Part shown: one piece after another, positions 24,181 through 32,878 of the stretch
Numbering within the stretch: the stretch's first letter is position 1
How the letters are laid out: the number at the start of each line of letters is the position of its first letter
Assembly: GCA_963836375.1 (NCBI GenBank)
Contig: CAWIJK010000004.1
Coordinates: forward strand, 806,001-870,000
DNA from: CAWIJK01 sp963836375
GTDB lineage: Bacteria > Actinomycetota > Acidimicrobiia > Acidimicrobiales > RAAP-2
Reading direction: 5' to 3'
Length of the DNA stretch: 64,000 nt
Notes under the pieces: generated by a model
The model's input: the letters and a program-made list of their open reading frames with translations, nothing else
Database searches by the model: none
What the model was told of the DNA's origin: nothing
Made by a program: the position numbers and the translations under genes

Positions 24181-26508
24181 ATGACAGTTCGCTGGTTCGA
24201 CGAGATCTCCCTGGCCGACGCGGCGGAGGTCGGCGGGAAGGGGGCCAACCTCGGCGAGCTCACGGCGGCCGGGCTCCCGGTCCCGCCCGGGTTCGTCGTC
24301 GAGGCCGGCGACTACCTCGACGCGCTGGGGCGCAGCGGAGCACGCGAGGAGCTCCGGGCCCTCTTGGGCTCGGTCCGGCCCGAGGACCCCCACAGCCTGG
24401 AGGCCACGGCGACCGCCGCCCAGGGCCTGGTCCGGGCGACCCCGGTCCCCGACGGGCTGGCCTCGGCCGTCCTCGATGCCTACCACCGGCTTGGGGACAA
24501 CGTCCGGGTGGCCGTCCGCTCCTCGGGGACGGGCGAGGACAGCGAGGGCACCTCGTTCGCCGGCATGAACGCCACCTTCACCAACGTCGCCGGCGACGGC
24601 CAGGTCTTGGCCGCGCTGGTGGACTGCTGGGCCTCGTTGTGGGGCTCACGTTCGATCTCTTACCGGTCCTCCCAGGGCATCACCGACGAGCCGGCCCTGG
24701 CGGTGATCGTCCAGCAGATGGTCCCCTCCGAGCGTTCCGGGGTCATGTTCACCGTCGACCCCTCGACCGGGAACCCCGACCACGTAGTCATCGAGGCGGC
24801 CGTCGGCCAGGGTGAGGTGGTCGTGAGCGGTGAGGTCGAGCCCGACACCTACGTCATCGACAAGAAGGGCCCGAGGCTTCTCCACGTCCGGGTGGGGACC
24901 CAGCGCCAGGCCATCGTCCAGGGGCCCGACGGCGAGGACCTCCGGGTCCAGTTGACCGAGGCCGAGGGGGGACGACGGGTCCTCTCCGACGACCAGGCCC
25001 TCGAGTTGGCCGCCCTGGGGCTGCGGGTCGAGGCCCATTACGGCTGCCCCCAGGACACCGAGTGGGCGATCGCCGACGGGCGGGCCGTGCTGGTCCAGTC
25101 CCGGCCGATCACCACCCTCGGGACCGCCGCCGAGCCGGCCGGGACGACGGGCGCCGAGGCCGCGGCCCGTGTCCTCGTCAGCGGGCTCGCCGCCTCGGCC
25201 GGGCGGGCCAGCGGGCTGGTGCGGGTGCTGGCCGACCCCCGCGACGGGGAGCAGCTGGTGACCGGCGAGATCCTGGTGGCCCCCATGACCAGCCCGGACT
25301 GGGTGCCGACCATGCGCCGGGCGGCCGCCCTGGTCACCGACGGGGGCGGCATGACCTGCCACGCGGCCATCGTCTCGCGCGAGCTCGGCGTGCCCTGTGT
25401 GGTCGGGGCCCGCACCGCCACCACCGTGCTGCGCGACGGCGAGCTGGTCACCGTCGACGGGGCCACCGGTGTCGTCTACGAGGGCGAGGTGGCCGGGCCG
25501 CCGCCCCCGACGGTGGCGGCCGCCCCCGTCGCCGCTCCGACCCAGGCGCCCGAGACCCTGGCCACCCGGCTCTACGTCAACCTGGCCTTCGCCGAGCACG
25601 CCGAGGAGGTGGCCGCCCTGGCGGTGGACGGGGTGGGCCTCTTGCGGGCCGAGTTCATGGTCACCGACGCCCTGGCCGGCACCCACCCGCGGGCCCTCAT
25701 CGAGCGCGGTGAGGAGAAGACGTTCATCGACGCCATGGCGGCGTCGATGCTGCGCATCACCCGCGCCTTCAGCCCCCGCCCGGTCGTCTACCGGAGCATC
25801 GACTTCCGCACCAACGAGTTCAGCAACCTGAGCGGTGGCGACCGGTTCGAGCCCCACGAGGAGAACCCGATGATCGGGTACCGGGGGTGCTTCCGCTACG
25901 TGAAGGAGCCGGACCTGTTCCGCCTGGAGCTGGCGGTGCTGGCCAAGGTGCTCGAGCAGACCTCCAACGTCCGTCTGATGATCCCCTTCGTGCGCACCGC
26001 GTGGGAGCTCGAGGCCTGCCTGGACGTGGTCGACCACAGCGAGGTGGGCGGCCAACTGCCGGTGTGGGTCATGGCCGAGGTCCCCTCGGTCGCCTACTGG
26101 ATCCCCGAGTACGCGTCGATGGGCATCGAGGGGGTGTCGATCGGGAGCAACGACCTGACCCAGCTGATGCTCGGGGTCGACCGCGACTCGCAGATCTGCG
26201 CCGACCTCTTCGACGAGTCCGACCCGGCCGTCCTCGACGCCATCGCCCGGATCGTCAACGGGGCCCGGGCGGCCGGCATCACGTCGTCGCTGTGCGGGCA
26301 GGCCCCGTCCAACCGGCCCGAGTTCGCCGAGTACCTCGTCGACCTCGGGATCACCTCGATCTCGGTCAACCCCGACGCGGTGGACGCCGTCCGCCAGTCG
26401 GTCGCCGCCGCCGAGTGGCGCCTCCTGCTCGAGGCCGACGTCCCGGGGCGGGCCAGCGGCTCTGACAACCGGCCGGCGGCCCGGCACCGGCTGCACCGCC
26501 CACACTGA
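24181..26508 (+). CDS. ppsA: Phosphoenolpyruvate synthase
   Basis: 775 aa; converts pyruvate, ATP and water to PEP, AMP and phosphate. Domains: N-terminal ATP-grasp part (VGGKGANLGEL at 17-27; VRSSGTGEDSEGTSFAGMN; QQMVPSERSGVMFTVDP), central phosphohistidine domain with His394 in GGMTCHAAIVSR, C-terminal PEP-binding barrel (VMAEVPSV, IGSNDLTQLMLGVDRD, Cys705 in SSLCGQAP). The length fits PEP synthase better than the longer PPDK. ATG 24181 with AAGGACGG before it. It borders the pyruvate:ferredoxin oxidoreductase operon, and both promoters carry DosR-like boxes, suggesting pyruvate made from acetyl-CoA is turned into PEP under hypoxia. Confidence 0.9.
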   Translation: MTVRWFDEISLADAAEVGGKGANLGELTAAGLPVPPGFVVEAGDYLDALGRSGAREELRALLGSVRPEDPHSLEATATAAQGLVRATPVPDGLASAVLDAYHRLGDNVRVAVRSSGTGEDSEGTSFAGMNATFTNVAGDGQVLAALVDCWASLWGSRSISYRSSQGITDEPALAVIVQQMVPSERSGVMFTVDPSTGNPDHVVIEAAVGQGEVVVSGEVEPDTYVIDKKGPRLLHVRVGTQRQAIVQGPDGEDLRVQLTEAEGGRRVLSDDQALELAALGLRVEAHYGCPQDTEWAIADGRAVLVQSRPITTLGTAAEPAGTTGAEAAARVLVSGLAASAGRASGLVRVLADPRDGEQLVTGEILVAPMTSPDWVPTMRRAAALVTDGGGMTCHAAIVSRELGVPCVVGARTATTVLRDGELVTVDGATGVVYEGEVAGPPPPTVAAAPVAAPTQAPETLATRLYVNLAFAEHAEEVAALAVDGVGLLRAEFMVTDALAGTHPRALIERGEEKTFIDAMAASMLRITRAFSPRPVVYRSIDFRTNEFSNLSGGDRFEPHEENPMIGYRGCFRYVKEPDLFRLELAVLAKVLEQTSNVRLMIPFVRTAWELEACLDVVDHSEVGGQLPVWVMAEVPSVAYWIPEYASMGIEGVSIGSNDLTQLMLGVDRDSQICADLFDESDPAVLDAIARIVNGARAAGITSSLCGQAPSNRPEFAEYLVDLGITSISVNPDAVDAVRQSVAAAEWRLLLEADVPGRASGSDNRPAARHRLHRPH

Positions 26509-26521
26509 GCCTGCCCGCACC

Positions 26522-26563
26522 CGAACCGGTCGCACCGAACTGGTTGCACCGAACCGGTCGCAC
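26522..26563. repeat. Three 14-bp tandem repeats between convergent genes
   Basis: CGAACCGGTCGCAC at 26522-26535, CGAACTGGTTGCAC at 26536-26549 and CGAACCGGTCGCAC at 26550-26563. They fill most of the 72-nt gap between ppsA and the gltD-like gene. Each unit contains a short palindrome (ACCGGT or ACTGGT). Role unknown. Confidence 0.55.
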
Positions 26564-26580
26564 CTCGCCGGCGGTTCGCC

Positions 26581-28212
26581 TCAGATCGGCTCGGGGACCA
26601 TGTCGATGGCCCCGCAGGGGCACTCTTGGACGCAGATCCCGCACCCCTTGCAGTAGTCGTAGTCGAAGCGGTAGCGCTGCCCCACCCCGAGCTTGATGAC
26701 CGCGTTGTCCGGGCAGACCCCGTAGCAGTTGTCGCACTCGAAGCAGTTCCCGCACGACAGGCACCGGCGGGCCTCGTAGAGGGCGTTGGACTCGTCGAGC
26801 CCGCCGACCACCTCGTCGAAGGTCGACCGTCGCCGGGCCGCCTCGAGGTGGGGGCGCACCGTCTTGGGGGCGTCGGCGAAGTACCACGGGTTGAGCCGGT
26901 CGGCCGTGGCCACGTCCCGAGGCGCGGGGACCTCCTCGGTCTCGCCGCGCAGCCAGGCGTCGATGGCCCGGGCCGCCCGTCGGCCGTGTCCCACCGCCGA
27001 GGTGAGGGTCCGGTCGCCGGCCACGGCGTCACCGCCGGCGAAGACCCCGGGGTGGCCGGTCATGAGTGTCGCTCCCACCTCGACCACACCGTCGGCGACG
27101 GTCACGTCGCCCATGGCCTCGAACAGCCCCAGGTCGGGCTGCTGGCCGAGGGCCAATACCAGGGCGTCCGCCTCGAGCTGGTCGAACTCGCCGGTGGGTT
27201 GGGGGAAGCCACTGTCGTCGAGGACCATCCGTTCGACGGTCAGTGCGCCCTCGGTCGCCCCCGACACCGTCGAGAGCCAGCGCATCCGCACCCCCTCCTC
27301 GACGGCGCCGGTCACCTCCTCGTCGTGGGCCGGCATCCGGTCGCGGGTGCGCCGGTAGACGACCACGGCGTCGGTCGCCCCCAGCCGGCGGGCAGTGCGG
27401 GCGGCGTCCATGGCCGTGTCGCCCCCGCCGTAGACCACGACGTGGCGGCCGAGCATCGGCGCCTCGCCGTCGGCCGCCGTGCGCAGCAGGGCCACCGCGT
27501 CGAGCACCCGGGCGCTGTCTCCGGCCGGGATGGAGGCGTCCCGGCCCACCTGGGCCCCCACGGCCACGAAGGCCGCGTCGTAGGCGCCGTCGGCCATGGC
27601 GGCCGCCAGGTCGGTCACCGGCGAGTCGCAGATCAGCTCGACCCCCATCGACACGATCCGGTCGATCTCGGCCTGGACGACCGGGCGGGGGAGCCGGTAC
27701 TCGGGGATGCCGTAGCGCATCATGCCCCCGGGCTCGGGCGCCGCCTCCACCAGCCGCACGGCGTGCCCGCGCCGGGCGAGGTGGTAGGCGGCCGAGAGCC
27801 CCCCGGGGCCCGAGCCGACCACCAGCACCCGCTGCCCGGTGGCGGCCGGAGGCGGCCCGGGCGACCAACCCTGGGCGATGGCCCGGTCCCCCAAGAACCG
27901 CTCGACCGAGTTGATCCCGACCGCCTCGTCCACCTGGACCCGGTTGCACACCGTCTCGCAGGGGTGGAAGCAGGCCCGGCCCATCACCGCCGGCAACGGG
28001 TTGTCGTCCATGATGCGGCGCCAGGCGCCCTCGTAGTCGCCCCCCTCGGCCAGGTACAGCCAGCCCTGGATGTCCTCCCCGGCCCCGCAGGTCTGGCTGC
28101 ACGGCGGGAGCCGGTCGACGTAGACGGGCCGCTCGACCCGCCAGGTCCCGGTCTTGTTGGCCAGGCTCGAGCCCACGTCGAGGGTGATGGCGAAGGGTTT
28201 GTTCTCGCTCAC
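26581..28212 (-). CDS. GltD-like FAD/NAD(P) oxidoreductase with C-terminal ferredoxin domain (Por-associated)
   Basis: 543 aa. N-terminal Fer4_20-type domain with Cys residues (PPCSQTCGAGEDIQGW; ACFHPCETVCNR), FAD site VLVVGSGPGGLSAAYHLARRG at about 132-152, NAD(P) site VVVYGGGDTAMDAARTARR, then FAGGDAV near 410. The last 70 residues hold Cys motifs CLSCGNCFECDNCYGVC and CKGCGICVQECPCGAI for two [4Fe-4S] clusters, like a PorD ferredoxin subunit fused to glutamate-synthase beta. GTGA overlap with porB. I infer that it links ferredoxin of the oxidoreductase with NAD(P)H. No gltB is nearby, so glutamate synthesis is unlikely. Confidence 0.85.
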   Translation of the reverse strand: MSENKPFAITLDVGSSLANKTGTWRVERPVYVDRLPPCSQTCGAGEDIQGWLYLAEGGDYEGAWRRIMDDNPLPAVMGRACFHPCETVCNRVQVDEAVGINSVERFLGDRAIAQGWSPGPPPAATGQRVLVVGSGPGGLSAAYHLARRGHAVRLVEAAPEPGGMMRYGIPEYRLPRPVVQAEIDRIVSMGVELICDSPVTDLAAAMADGAYDAAFVAVGAQVGRDASIPAGDSARVLDAVALLRTAADGEAPMLGRHVVVYGGGDTAMDAARTARRLGATDAVVVYRRTRDRMPAHDEEVTGAVEEGVRMRWLSTVSGATEGALTVERMVLDDSGFPQPTGEFDQLEADALVLALGQQPDLGLFEAMGDVTVADGVVEVGATLMTGHPGVFAGGDAVAGDRTLTSAVGHGRRAARAIDAWLRGETEEVPAPRDVATADRLNPWYFADAPKTVRPHLEAARRRSTFDEVVGGLDESNALYEARRCLSCGNCFECDNCYGVCPDNAVIKLGVGQRYRFDYDYCKGCGICVQECPCGAIDMVPEPI

Positions 28213-29225
28213 GGCCCCGCCTCTTGGTCAACCAGGCCGTAGCGGGCGATGGAGCGGTCGGCCATGGCCTGGAGGCGGGCGATCACCTCGGGGCGCGCCG
28301 GGGCGCCCGACTCGTCGAAGAGGTGCTTGAAGCGGCCCTGGCGCACCAGGTACTCGGTGACCGGGCGCTGCCGGCGGATCTTGGTGACCCCGACGACCTC
28401 GCCGTCGACGGCCTCGAACACCGGGAACAGCCCGGTCTCGGCGGCCAGGCGGGCCAGCAGGATGGTGTCGCACGGCGCCGCCTCCCACCCGAGCGGGCAG
28501 GGAACCAGGATGTGCAGGTACCGGGCCCCGTGGACGGCCATGGCCCGGCCGACCTTGTCCTCGAGGTCGTGGAGGTCGGCCACCGTGGCGGTGGCCACGT
28601 AGGGGATGCCGTGGGCCATGGCCAGTCGGGGCAGGTCCTTGCCCTGGCCGAAGGGGTTGCCCGGCTCTTCACCCACCGACTCGGTGGTGGCCGTCCGGGC
28701 CGCCGGCGGGGTGGCGCTCGAGCGCTGCACCCCGGTGTTCATGTAGGCCTCGTTGTCGTAGCAGATGAACAGCACATCGTCGTTGCGCTCGAACATGCCC
28801 GAAAGGCAGCCGAAGCCGATGTCGACGGTGCCCCCGTCACCGGCCTGGCCGACCACCCGGACGTCGCTCCGCCCCTTCACCCGCAGCGCGGCGGCGACAC
28901 CCGAGGCCACCGCCGGGGCGTTGCCGAAGAGCGAGTGCAGCCAGGCGATCTGCCAGGAGGTCTCGGGGTACGGGGTCGAGAAGACCTCCAGGCAGCCCGT
29001 GGCGTTGACCGCCACCAGCCGGCCCCCCGAGGCCCGCATGGCCGCGTCGAGCGCGTAGCGGGCGCCCAGGGCCTCACCGCAGCCCTGACAGGCCCGGTGG
29101 CCCGAGTTGAGCGAGTTGTGACGGTTCGGTCCGGACTGGACCGTGCGCTCAGCCGGGTCGAGCAGCCGGTTGCCGACGGCGAAGCTCCCCACTTGGTAGA
29201 ACTTGACGGGTTGGCGCGCCGGCAC
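28209..29225 (-). CDS. porB: Pyruvate:ferredoxin oxidoreductase beta subunit
   Basis: 338 aa thiamine-diphosphate subunit. ThDP/Mg site GQAGDGGTVDIGFGCLSGMFERNDDVLF with the GDG motif, and NEAYMNTGVQRSSATP, characteristic of pyruvate-type enzymes. Cluster cysteines: CQGCGEA near residue 45, TGCLEV, and CPLGWE near 230. The complex decarboxylates pyruvate to acetyl-CoA and reduces ferredoxin, or runs in reverse with reduced ferredoxin. GTG start three bases after porA; overlaps the gltD-like gene by four bases. The DNA reads as one operon porG-porA-porB-gltD-like. Confidence 0.9.
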   Translation of the reverse strand: MPARQPVKFYQVGSFAVGNRLLDPAERTVQSGPNRHNSLNSGHRACQGCGEALGARYALDAAMRASGGRLVAVNATGCLEVFSTPYPETSWQIAWLHSLFGNAPAVASGVAAALRVKGRSDVRVVGQAGDGGTVDIGFGCLSGMFERNDDVLFICYDNEAYMNTGVQRSSATPPAARTATTESVGEEPGNPFGQGKDLPRLAMAHGIPYVATATVADLHDLEDKVGRAMAVHGARYLHILVPCPLGWEAAPCDTILLARLAAETGLFPVFEAVDGEVVGVTKIRRQRPVTEYLVRQGRFKHLFDESGAPARPEVIARLQAMADRSIARYGLVDQEAGP

Positions 29226-29228
29226 CGC

Positions 29229-30482
29229 TCAGAACCCCTTGGCCGCTACGACGCCCACGTCGCGCAGCACGTTCTCGGCCGTCGGGCCCGAGCGCCGTTC
29301 CCTCGCCATCCGGGCCAGCTCGCGGTCGACGACGCCCCGGTCGAGGTCCAAGAAGGTGAGCCGCTCCTCTCGACCCTGCGCCGCGTCGACGAACACCGGT
29401 CGCAGGGCGGCGGCGGTGATGGGACGCCCGCCCAGCCCGGCCACGACGGTGCTGACCGTCACCGGCAGCCCGGTCAGGGCCATGGCGATGTCCGTCGAGA
29501 GCACCCCGCCGAAGCCCACGCTGAAGGCCTTCTCCACCGTCACCACCCGGGCCGCGCCACCGAGCGCCGCCCGGACGGCCGCCGCCGGGAAGGGCCGGAA
29601 CGCCGTGATCCCGACGACGCCCAACCGCAGGCCCTCGTCGCGCAGCACGTCGACCAGGTCCTTGATGGTGCCGAGCACCGAGCCCAGGGCCACCACCACG
29701 ACCTCGGCGTCCTCGGTGCGGTAGGTGTGGAGCAGGCCGCCCGAGGACCGGCCGAAGGCGGCGGCGAACTCCGCCGCCACCGCCGGGATCCGCTCGAGGG
29801 CCGCCAGCTGGCGGGCGTGGGCCAAGAAGCGGACCTCCTCGAAGGCCTCGGGGCCGACCATCGCCCCGATCGAGACCGGGTCGTCGGGGTCGAGCACCTG
29901 GCGTGGCTCGTAGGGGGGTAGGAACCGGTCCACCTCGGCCTGGGTGCACAGGTCAACCCGCTCGACGGCGTGGGTGAGGATGAACCCGTCCATGCAGACC
30001 ATCACCGGCACCGAGAGCTCCTCGGCCAGGGCGAACGCCTGGATGTGGAGGTCGGCCGCCTCCTGGTTGGTCTCGGCGAACAGCTGCACCCACCCGGCGT
30101 CTCGCACCGACATGGCGTCGCTGTGGTCGTTCCAGATGTTGATCGGCGCCCCGATGGCCCGGTTGGCCAGGGTCATCACGATCGGCAGCCCCAGGCCGCC
30201 GGCGTTGTAGACGGCCTCCATCATGAACAGCAGCCCCTGGCTGGCCGTGGCCGTATAAGCCCGGGCCCCGGCCGCCGAGGCCCCGATGGCGACCGACAGG
30301 GCGGCGAACTCGGACTCGACGTTGATGAACTCGCACGGCGACAGGCGCCCGGACTTCACCAGCATCCCGACGCCCTCGATGATGTGGGTCTGGGGGGAGA
30401 TCGGGTAGGCGCACACCACCTCGGGGCGGCACAGGGCCACCGTCTCGGCCACCGCCTTGGAGCCCTCAATCTGGCGCAGCAT
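29229..30482 (-). CDS. porA: Pyruvate:ferredoxin oxidoreductase alpha subunit
   Basis: 417 aa. AYPISPQTHIIEGVG (residues 25-39) and FINVESEFAALSVAIGASAAGARAYTATASQGLLFM form the pyrimidine-binding domain; IWNDHSDAMSVRDAGWVQLFAETNQEA is typical of PorA; domain II follows with VVALGSVLGTIKDLVD. Overlaps porG by 17 nt, so translation is coupled. The length matches separate-subunit (archaeal/anaerobe style) enzymes, not the single-chain kind. In aerobic actinobacteria the common homologue is the two-subunit KorAB; this four-gene layout is therefore unusual. Confidence 0.9.
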   Translation of the reverse strand: MLRQIEGSKAVAETVALCRPEVVCAYPISPQTHIIEGVGMLVKSGRLSPCEFINVESEFAALSVAIGASAAGARAYTATASQGLLFMMEAVYNAGGLGLPIVMTLANRAIGAPINIWNDHSDAMSVRDAGWVQLFAETNQEAADLHIQAFALAEELSVPVMVCMDGFILTHAVERVDLCTQAEVDRFLPPYEPRQVLDPDDPVSIGAMVGPEAFEEVRFLAHARQLAALERIPAVAAEFAAAFGRSSGGLLHTYRTEDAEVVVVALGSVLGTIKDLVDVLRDEGLRLGVVGITAFRPFPAAAVRAALGGAARVVTVEKAFSVGFGGVLSTDIAMALTGLPVTVSTVVAGLGGRPITAAALRPVFVDAAQGREERLTFLDLDRGVVDRELARMARERRSGPTAENVLRDVGVVAAKGF

Positions 30483-31125
30483 CGGCCCGCTCCGTGGTTT
30501 CGGCGATCACGTACTCGAAGGCCTCGGCGGCGGCGGCGGCGTTGGCCTCGGCCACCTTGGGGCTGAACCGCTCGGTGATGGCGGTGGTGACCGCGCCGAG
30601 TGAGACCATCTTGGTCATGGCGGCGAAGCCCCCGAGCAGCACCGCGTTGGGGACGGGGCGTCCGAGGTGGCGCAGGGCCAGCTCGGTGGCCGGCACGCTC
30701 AGGAGCCGCTCGTGGCGCAGCCGGTCGGCCAGGGGGCCCAGGCCAAGCTCGTCGGGGCTGCTCGCCGTGTTCAACAGCACGTAGCCGTCGTCGGGAACCC
30801 CCGAGAACAAGTCCACCTGGTGGATGAGGGTGGCGTCGAGGACGATGAGGGCGTCGGGGGCGACCACCGGCTCACGGGTCCGGATCTCGGTGTCGCCGAT
30901 CCGGACGAACGAGACCACCGGCGCCCCCATCCGCTCGGATCCGAAGCTGGGGAAGGCCTGGGCCCACCGGCCCTCGTCGAAGGCGGCCACCGACAGCAGC
31001 TCCGCCGCCGTCACCACCCCCTGGCCGCCCCGGCCGTGGATCCGGACGCAAAAGACCCGCCCGGCCAGGTCGAAGGGCCCCGGCTCGGGCCGGTCGATCA
31101 GACCCTCTGGCACACCCTCTGGCAT
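30466..31125 (-). CDS. porG: Pyruvate:ferredoxin oxidoreductase gamma subunit
   Basis: 219 aa. VRIHGRGGQGVVTAAELLSVAAFDEGRWAQAFPSFGSERMGAPVVSF is the POR_gamma signature (CoA-binding domain). ATG 31125 with AAAGG upstream. It is the first gene of the por operon, divergent from the hydrogenase operon with 149 nt between the starts. The shared gap carries one DosR-like box directed at each side. Confidence 0.9.
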   Translation of the reverse strand: MPEGVPEGLIDRPEPGPFDLAGRVFCVRIHGRGGQGVVTAAELLSVAAFDEGRWAQAFPSFGSERMGAPVVSFVRIGDTEIRTREPVVAPDALIVLDATLIHQVDLFSGVPDDGYVLLNTASSPDELGLGPLADRLRHERLLSVPATELALRHLGRPVPNAVLLGGFAAMTKMVSLGAVTTAITERFSPKVAEANAAAAAEAFEYVIAETTERADAAPD

Positions 31126-31178
31126 CGTGTCGACCTTTCGCCCTGTGTCCTCGGGGCCGGGCTGGCCATCGTCCCTCC

Positions 31179-31221
31179 AGCGTCGCCCCCCGACCCAGCT
31201 CCCGATAGGGCCGAACGTCCC
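31179..31221 (-). promoter_or_regulatory. Putative DosR-type promoter of por operon
   Basis: Read on the minus strand: box GGGACGTTCGGCCC (31221-31208), followed by TA, then the -10-like GACGCT at 31184-31179 after exactly 23 nt. Predicted start near 31172, giving a leader of about 47 nt with a ribosome-binding site. Confidence 0.65.
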
Positions 31222-31225
31222 ACCG

Positions 31226-31268
31226 GGGTCCTTGGGCCCTTCCCAGCCCGGGGGGCCGGCCCTAGCCT
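31226..31268 (+). promoter_or_regulatory. Putative DosR-type promoter of hydrogenase operon
   Basis: Box GGGTCCTTGGGCCC at 31226-31239, 23-nt spacer, -10 TAGCCT at 31263-31268, then six bases to the ATG at 31275, so the transcript is probably leaderless and the box is centred at -42.5, the canonical DosR position. Confidence 0.7.
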
Positions 31269-31274
31269 GCAGGG

Positions 31275-32411
31275 ATGGCCCCGGACGCGGTGATCGATCG
31301 CGACGGCGTGGACGCCCTCATCGGTGTCCTCCGGGCTCGCGGCCTGCGGACCCTCGGCCCGGTGGTGCGGGACGGGGCGGTGGTACACGGCGAGGTGGCC
31401 GGCGCCTCGGACCTGCCGGCCGGCTACCACGACCACCAGGAGCCGGGCCGCTACCGCCTGGTGCACGACGAGGGCCCCGAACTCTTCGGCTGGGCCGTCG
31501 GGCCGGCCTCGTGGAAGGCCGAATTCTTCGTCCCCGAAGAGACGGTGTGGCGGGCCTCGGTCCAAGGCGACGAGCTCACCGTGGTCGAGCCCGGGGACCC
31601 CCCACAGCCCGTCGCCCTGATCGGGGCTCGGCCCTGCGAGGTGCGGGCCCTCGGGGTGCTCGACCGGGTGCTGCGCGACGGGGCCGTGGCCGACGACCGC
31701 TACGCGGCCCGGCGCCGGGGGGCCTTCGTGGTGGCGGCCGAGTGCGGTACGCCGTCGGGCACCTGCTTTTGTACCTCGATGGGGGGCGGCCCGGCGGCCG
31801 GGGAGGACTTCGACCTGGCCCTGACCGAGCTGGTCGACGGCGGGCACCGGTTCTACGTGCGGGTCGGCTCCCCCGAGGGGGCCGACGTGCTGGCCGAGGT
31901 CCCCCACCGCCCGGCCGGACCCGACGACCGCTCGGGGCGCACGCAGGTCCTGGACCACGCCGAGGACTCGATGGGCCGCACCCTCGACACCGACGGGATC
32001 GCCGGCCTGCTGGCGCGAAACCTCGAACACCCCCGCTGGGACGAAGTGGCCGAACGGTGCCTGTCGTGCGGCAACTGCACCCTGGTCTGCCCGACCTGCT
32101 TCTGCAGCGACGTGAAGGACGTGAGCGACGTGTCCGGCACGGTCGAGCGACAGCGCCGTTGGGCCTCGTGCTTCGACCTGGACCACTCTTACCTCCGCGG
32201 CGGCCCGGTGCGCCCCACCACCACCTCGCGCTATCGGCAGTGGCTCACCCACAAGCTCTCGACGTGGTGGGACCAGTTCGACGAGTCGGGCTGCGTGGGC
32301 TGCGGTCGCTGCATCTCGTGGTGCCCGGTCGGCATCGACCTGACCGAGGAGGCGGCGGCCATCCGGGCGAGCGACGGCGCCACGGTCGAGGGGGGACCGG
32401 CCGTCCCGTGA
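31275..32411 (+). CDS. hyhB: Group 3b hydrogenase iron-sulfur subunit HyhB
   Basis: 378 aa cytosolic electron-transfer subunit. Central sequence PVALIGARPCEVRALGVLDRVL and FVVAAECGTPSGTCFCTSM match the HydB/anaerobic sulfite reductase A-like family; two [4Fe-4S] motifs follow, CLSCGNCTLVCPTCFC at about 260 and CVGCGRCISWCP at about 340. With HyhG it wires the hydrogenase to NAD(P)H. First gene of a nine-gene operon with GTGA overlaps, starting six bases after a -10 hexamer and 35 bases after a DosR-like box. In Mycobacterium smegmatis the equivalent operon (Hyd3) is DosR-induced under hypoxia. Confidence 0.9.
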   Translation: MAPDAVIDRDGVDALIGVLRARGLRTLGPVVRDGAVVHGEVAGASDLPAGYHDHQEPGRYRLVHDEGPELFGWAVGPASWKAEFFVPEETVWRASVQGDELTVVEPGDPPQPVALIGARPCEVRALGVLDRVLRDGAVADDRYAARRRGAFVVAAECGTPSGTCFCTSMGGGPAAGEDFDLALTELVDGGHRFYVRVGSPEGADVLAEVPHRPAGPDDRSGRTQVLDHAEDSMGRTLDTDGIAGLLARNLEHPRWDEVAERCLSCGNCTLVCPTCFCSDVKDVSDVSGTVERQRRWASCFDLDHSYLRGGPVRPTTTSRYRQWLTHKLSTWWDQFDESGCVGCGRCISWCPVGIDLTEEAAAIRASDGATVEGGPAVP

Positions 32412-32878
32412 CCGACGACCTCGAAGAGGTGGTCGCCCGGCACCCGTTGCTGGTCGGGCTGGCCGACACGGCGGCCGCCATGGTTGCCGACTGCGCCCGG
32501 AGGGCGGCCTTCGACCAAGGTGACCTGCTCCTGGTCGAGGGGGGGGTGGCCGACACCCTCTTCCTCGTCGACGGGGGCCGGGTGGCCATCGAGATCCAGG
32601 GCCCGGCCGAGGGCCGGCTGATCATCGACACCGTCGGGCCGGGCGGCGTGGTCGGGCTCTCGTGGGTCGCGCCCCCCTTCCGCTGGCAGTTCGACGCCCG
32701 GGCGGCCGAGGCGTCGAGCGCGGTGGCCGTCGACGTCGAGGCGTTGCGAGCGCGTCTGGTCGAGCGGCCCGAGGTCGGCTACCCGCTCCTCGAGCGGCTG
32801 AGCTGGGTGCTCTTGGGCACGCTGCAGGCCACCCGCATCCGCCTCTTGGACCTCTACGGCGATGACCGTCCCCGCTGA
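32408..32878 (+). CDS. Cyclic-nucleotide-binding-domain protein without DNA-binding domain
   Basis: 156 aa, a single cNMP-binding beta-roll: FDQGDLLLVEGGVADTLFLVDGGRVAIEIQ, then IIDTVGPGGVVGLSWVAPPFRWQFDARA. The phosphate-binding-cassette position (normally GE.A.L...R) reads GLSWVAPPFRWQFDA, so nucleotide binding is doubtful. There is no C-terminal helix-turn-helix as in CRP. GTG start overlaps hyhB by four bases and its end overlaps hyhG by 17. Genes of this type accompany group 3b hydrogenases; a role as sensor or assembly subunit is inference. Confidence 0.8.
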   Translation: MTDDLEEVVARHPLLVGLADTAAAMVADCARRAAFDQGDLLLVEGGVADTLFLVDGGRVAIEIQGPAEGRLIIDTVGPGGVVGLSWVAPPFRWQFDARAAEASSAVAVDVEALRARLVERPEVGYPLLERLSWVLLGTLQATRIRLLDLYGDDRPR

